From contig CAYZIC010000050.1 in assembly GCA_964478335.1 (NCBI GenBank), positions 1 through 16,881 of the forward strand: DNA of 16,881 nucleotides, written 5' to 3'. The position numbers and the translations under genes are program-made. The DNA is from CAYZIC01 sp964478335. GTDB taxonomy: Bacteria > Verrucomicrobiota > Kiritimatiellia > RFP12 > DVOR01. Positions 14,683 through 16,881 of the stretch are shown piece by piece. A model generated the notes under the pieces. The model was given only the letters and a program-made list of their open reading frames with translations. It searched no databases and was not told where the DNA came from. Positions within the stretch are counted from its first letter, which is position 1; each line of letters opens with the position of its first letter.

Positions 14683-15162
14683 TTACGCACCTGGCATTGT
14701 GGGGGGCTCAAACTTGCGGTAGACAATGCCAGCATCATCAAAAAGCTTGGTCGTCTGTGCATCAAATGCATAGCTCCCGCCATAAACAACTTCACGAATG
14801 CCCGCATTCACGATGAGCTTAGCACAGGTTAAGCAAGGCGTTAGCGTGACATAGATTGATGCCCCCGCCAAACGAATCCCATAATAGGCGGCTTGGCAGA
14901 TTGCGTTTTGTTCTGCATGCACGCAGAGGCATTCTTCGAGAGATGATCCACTCTTCGCATCGCCACTGCACCGAGGACACCCCCCCTCAAAACAGTTTGT
15001 TATACCACGAGGAGTACCATTGTATCCCGTTGAAATAATACGGTGATCGCTGACCACAACGGCCGCAACATGGCGCCTCGAACAATTCGATCGCGTTGCG
15101 ACGACTTCAGCGATATTCATAAAGTAAGTATCCCAATCAGGGCGAGTATCACAAATAGACAT
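14683..15162 (-). CDS. Deoxycytidylate (dCMP) deaminase family protein
   Basis: A 159-residue cytidine/deoxycytidylate deaminase. It likely converts dCMP to dUMP, feeding thymidylate synthesis. The zinc site is complete: HAEQNAI (82-88) supplies the His ligand and catalytic Glu84, and TPCLTCAK (108-115) supplies Cys110 and Cys113. GYNGTPRGITNC (46-57) with the extra Cys-rich stretch GCPRC..ECLC before HAEQ matches dCMP deaminases of the ComEB/phage T4 type, rather than tRNA adenosine or free cytidine deaminases. AAGGAG lies just upstream of the ATG and a good sigma70-type promoter at 15188-15216. It is first of a probable operon with the secreted unknown protein and argH; no functional link among them is evident. 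The main alternative is a ComEB-named paralogue of the same activity. Confidence 0.9.
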   Translation of the reverse strand: MSICDTRPDWDTYFMNIAEVVATRSNCSRRHVAAVVVSDHRIISTGYNGTPRGITNCFEGGCPRCSGDAKSGSSLEECLCVHAEQNAICQAAYYGIRLAGASIYVTLTPCLTCAKLIVNAGIREVVYGGSYAFDAQTTKLFDDAGIVYRKFEPPTMPGA

Positions 15163-15187
15163 AGAAATCTCCTTAAAATCTTCGCGT

Positions 15188-15216
15188 AGTATACCATATT
15201 AGAGAGAAAATGGCAA
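15188..15216 (-). promoter_or_regulatory. sigma70-type promoter for the deaminase operon
   Basis: On the minus strand TTGCCA (15216-15211) and TATACT (15193-15188) are separated by exactly 17 bp. The predicted start is near 15181, giving a leader under 20 nt that contains the AAGGAG ribosome site. This is the best promoter match in the window. Confidence 0.7.
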
Positions 15217-15223
15217 GTGTAAA

Positions 15224-15302
15224 AGGAGGCGGTGCAACCTTTTAGAGCGACCTACGGCCTTTGAGTTACTGGTGCTCAACAGGATTGCCTGGGTAGCCTC
15301 CT
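15224..15302 (-). other. Structured intergenic element B (AGGAGGC/GCCTCCT closing stem), possible terminator of the ABC gene
   Basis: On the minus strand AGGAGGC (15302-15296) pairs with GCCTCCT (15230-15224), immediately followed by TTT. An ACC/GGT helix lies inside it, as does a hairpin CCT-G-TTGAG..CTCAA-AGG. CTAAAAGG precedes the right arm. It lies just after the ModF-like stop codon and before the deaminase promoter. It shares outer stem and CTAAAAGG with element A, with a base-pair-preserving change in the second helix. The short U-tract allows a terminator role. Confidence 0.45.
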
Positions 15303-15316
15303 GCGGGAGTGGTCGT

Positions 15317-16777
15317 CTAGTGGCGTGGTCGACCTAAGGCAAAGATGCGATTAAATCCATCTGGAATATCATCTTGGCGATGAGCAATGCATAGCGTCGT
15401 AATTGTGGGGTGGTGATCGAGCAAGGTCGACAACTGGGAGAGTAGATTGGTGCGAGATTGTTCATCGAGATTCAGGCATGGCTCATCGAGAAGAATCAGC
15501 TGTGGATTTGCCATAAAGGCCTTTGCAATGAGCGCCAGACGTGCAATGCCCGCACTCAATGCACCAAAAGGTTGATCGGCGTGTTGCTCGATTTTGAGAT
15601 AGGTCAATAGCTGCAACGCATGCGCTCGGGCGGCTGGTGTGACCGATTGGATTTCCCCCGCCTCATTGACATTGCCACATAGGACAGCTTCGAGAGGCGT
15701 TTGGGTAGGATCGATGTAGCACTGGATTTCTGGCGAGACATGGCCAATTTTGCTACGGATTTTCCAGAGGGGGACACCTGCTCCACGCTGTTCGCCAAAG
15801 ATCTTGATGTCGTTGGCGTAGGCTTGAGGATTATCGCCAGTGAGTAGGGAGATCAGCGTGCTCTTACCCGAGCCATTGGGGCCGATTACGAGCCAGCGTT
15901 CGCCAGCGTGGACAGACCAATTGAGGTCGTCAAAGAGGATACGATTGCCATAGCTGAGCGTCAAGTGGTTGATCTCAATTACAGGCGGCGTGTCGAGAGG
16001 GGGCGGGTTGGTGAATCCTGTAGGTAGTAACGTGTCGCCAAATGTAGGCTTGTTGGGCACCTGGATTGGGCTCAAAGAGACCAGTTGGCAATTGCTCAAT
16101 TGGAGATGGTGTGTCGCACAGGTGGGGATTTCGTCAGGGTGACGGGTCATGATGATGAGCGTGAGGCCCTCTTCATGTAGGAGGTTGAGCACCTCATGGA
16201 GCTGCTTTTGCATGGCAGGATCAAGCCCCGCAAAGGGATCATCCAAAATGAGCACCTTGGGTAATTTGAGCAATGCTTGCGCAATCAAGAGTCGACGCAT
16301 CTCACCATTAGAGAGCTGGACGACCCAGCGATCAAGTAGGGGCTCAAGGGTGAGCATGTGGCTGACTTGGGGAAGGCGTCTGGCAAAGGCGGCTTCGCGT
16401 TCTGGCTCGGGGTCTCGCACTTCAAAAGGATTGATCCCATTGATGTCGCGATAATTAAGCTTATCCCTCACCGTGCTAAAATCGTAATCGATCGAGGCAT
16501 GCCAACGCGCTTGCGCCCAATCGGCCCCAGAGGCATGCCCTTGTTGATCAAAGGTCACCCAGCCGATATCTTTGGCCGTTACGCTTGGCGCATAGGAGAG
16601 ATGACAGCCCACTAAAGGCACACGGTCGGTCAGTAGCGCACCCAAGTACGTCTTGCCTGCGTTATTCTCGCCAGTTACAATGGAGACACTGCCAGGAAGG
16701 ATTTGCCAATCAAGGTCAGCAAATAGGGATGGACTACCTGTGAAATGAATCAGCGGTAACGGCGTGGCATCGTGCAT
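15317..16777 (-). CDS. ModF-like tandem ABC ATPase
   Basis: A 486-residue soluble protein with two ABC nucleotide-binding domains in one chain and no membrane segment. In size and plan it is similar to ModF (PhrA) of E. coli. NBD1 has Walker A GENNAGKT (36-43), signature LSNGEMRR (155-162), Walker B VLILDDP (175-181) with Asp in place of the catalytic Glu, and a His loop H213. NBD2 has Walker A GPNGSGKST (299-307), signature LSAGIARLALIAKA (407-420), Walker B LILLDEP (427-433) with Glu432, and a His loop H466. A Pro-rich linker (about 240-265) joins them. The start codon follows AGGAGG with a good spacer. There is no transporter or molybdate gene nearby. The role of ModF-type proteins is poorly defined, so substrate and function are not assigned. 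The gene sits directly behind the tRNA-Tyr terminator with no room for a promoter of its own. Confidence 0.85.
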   Translation of the reverse strand: MHDATPLPLIHFTGSPSLFADLDWQILPGSVSIVTGENNAGKTYLGALLTDRVPLVGCHLSYAPSVTAKDIGWVTFDQQGHASGADWAQARWHASIDYDFSTVRDKLNYRDINGINPFEVRDPEPEREAAFARRLPQVSHMLTLEPLLDRWVVQLSNGEMRRLLIAQALLKLPKVLILDDPFAGLDPAMQKQLHEVLNLLHEEGLTLIIMTRHPDEIPTCATHHLQLSNCQLVSLSPIQVPNKPTFGDTLLPTGFTNPPPLDTPPVIEINHLTLSYGNRILFDDLNWSVHAGERWLVIGPNGSGKSTLISLLTGDNPQAYANDIKIFGEQRGAGVPLWKIRSKIGHVSPEIQCYIDPTQTPLEAVLCGNVNEAGEIQSVTPAARAHALQLLTYLKIEQHADQPFGALSAGIARLALIAKAFMANPQLILLDEPCLNLDEQSRTNLLSQLSTLLDHHPTITTLCIAHRQDDIPDGFNRIFALGRPRH

Positions 16778-16790
16778 GGGATCCTCCTAT

Positions 16791-16824
16791 AAAAGAAAAG
16801 CACTCAGCGTAAAGCTGAGTGCTT
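16791..16824 (-). terminator. Rho-independent terminator after tRNA-Tyr
   Basis: On the minus strand an 11-bp perfect stem, AAGCACTCAGC with GCTGAGTGCTT (16824-16814 and 16808-16798), closes a 5-nt loop and runs into TTCTTTT. It starts 4 nt after the CCA end of the tRNA. The AGGAGG of the ABC gene begins only a few bases beyond the T-tract. Confidence 0.88.
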
Positions 16825-16828
16825 AAAA

Positions 16829-16881
16829 TGGTGGTGGGGCTTGGATTCGAACCAAGGAAGTCGAAGACAGCAGATTTACAG
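16829..16881 (-). tRNA. tRNA-Tyr (GTA), partial at the window edge
   Basis: The 3' part is present, reading leftward: anticodon loop CTGTAAA with anticodon GTA (16879-16877), the 3' anticodon stem, a long class II variable arm (GTC-TTC-GAC), T-arm CTTGG-TTCGAAT-CCAAG, acceptor strand CCCCACC, discriminator A and encoded CCA (16831-16829). The class II arm and GTA anticodon identify tyrosine. The D-arm and 5' acceptor strand lie beyond the window. Confidence 0.93.

Overview
The window is gene-dense bacterial DNA of intermediate GC content. It comes from a diderm (Gram-negative-type) cell: it encodes an ExbB/ExbD proton channel, a TonB-like inner-membrane protein and two further proteins with signal peptides. 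A Verrucomicrobiota/PVC-type host is my best guess from the mixture of a family-9-like carbohydrate-binding protein, a split PKS-like pair and an ExbB-ExbD-TPR-VWA operon. That guess is weak and rests on memory of similar gene sets, not on a search.

Layout. The left 6.4 kb reads rightward: a promoter (47-75), a CBM9-like protein (149-823), a strong terminator (836-866), panB (891-1685), a ketoacyl-synthase-like protein (1753-3156), and a long acyltransferase-like/dehydratase-like/phosphopantetheinyl-transferase protein (3153-6428). The last two overlap by ATGA. Everything to the right reads leftward. In transcription order it is: a tRNA-Tyr cut by the window edge, its terminator, a ModF-like tandem ABC ATPase, a structured intergenic element, a sigma70-type promoter, dCMP deaminase, a secreted protein of unknown function, argH, a second structured element, then exbB-exbD-TPR protein-TonB/VWA hybrid. 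The two halves converge on a perfect 17-bp inverted repeat at 6512-6547.

Two systems stand out. The first is the PKS-like pair. The fold signatures of KS, AT and DH are plain, but the nucleophile or a key catalytic residue is replaced in each: KS Cys to Asp and one His to Asn, AT Ser to Gly and His to Asn, DH His to Phe. The C-terminal phosphopantetheinyl transferase domain keeps all its motifs. No acyl carrier protein is visible. The pair follows panB, whose pathway supplies the pantetheine arm that a phosphopantetheinyl transferase uses. This looks like a maintained pseudo-synthase with one live domain, or a scaffold/chain-length partner for active subunits encoded elsewhere.

The second is the exbB-exbD-TPR-VWA operon. 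The VWA protein starts with a TonB-type transmembrane helix carrying the SxxxH motif, continues through about 200 residues of proline-rich linker, and ends in a von Willebrand A domain with an intact MIDAS where a TonB C-terminal domain would be expected. This suggests a proton-motive-force-driven envelope machine with an adhesive, metal-binding periplasmic head.

There is no CRISPR array, insertion sequence, rRNA or phage module. No gene-free stretch exceeds 300 bases.
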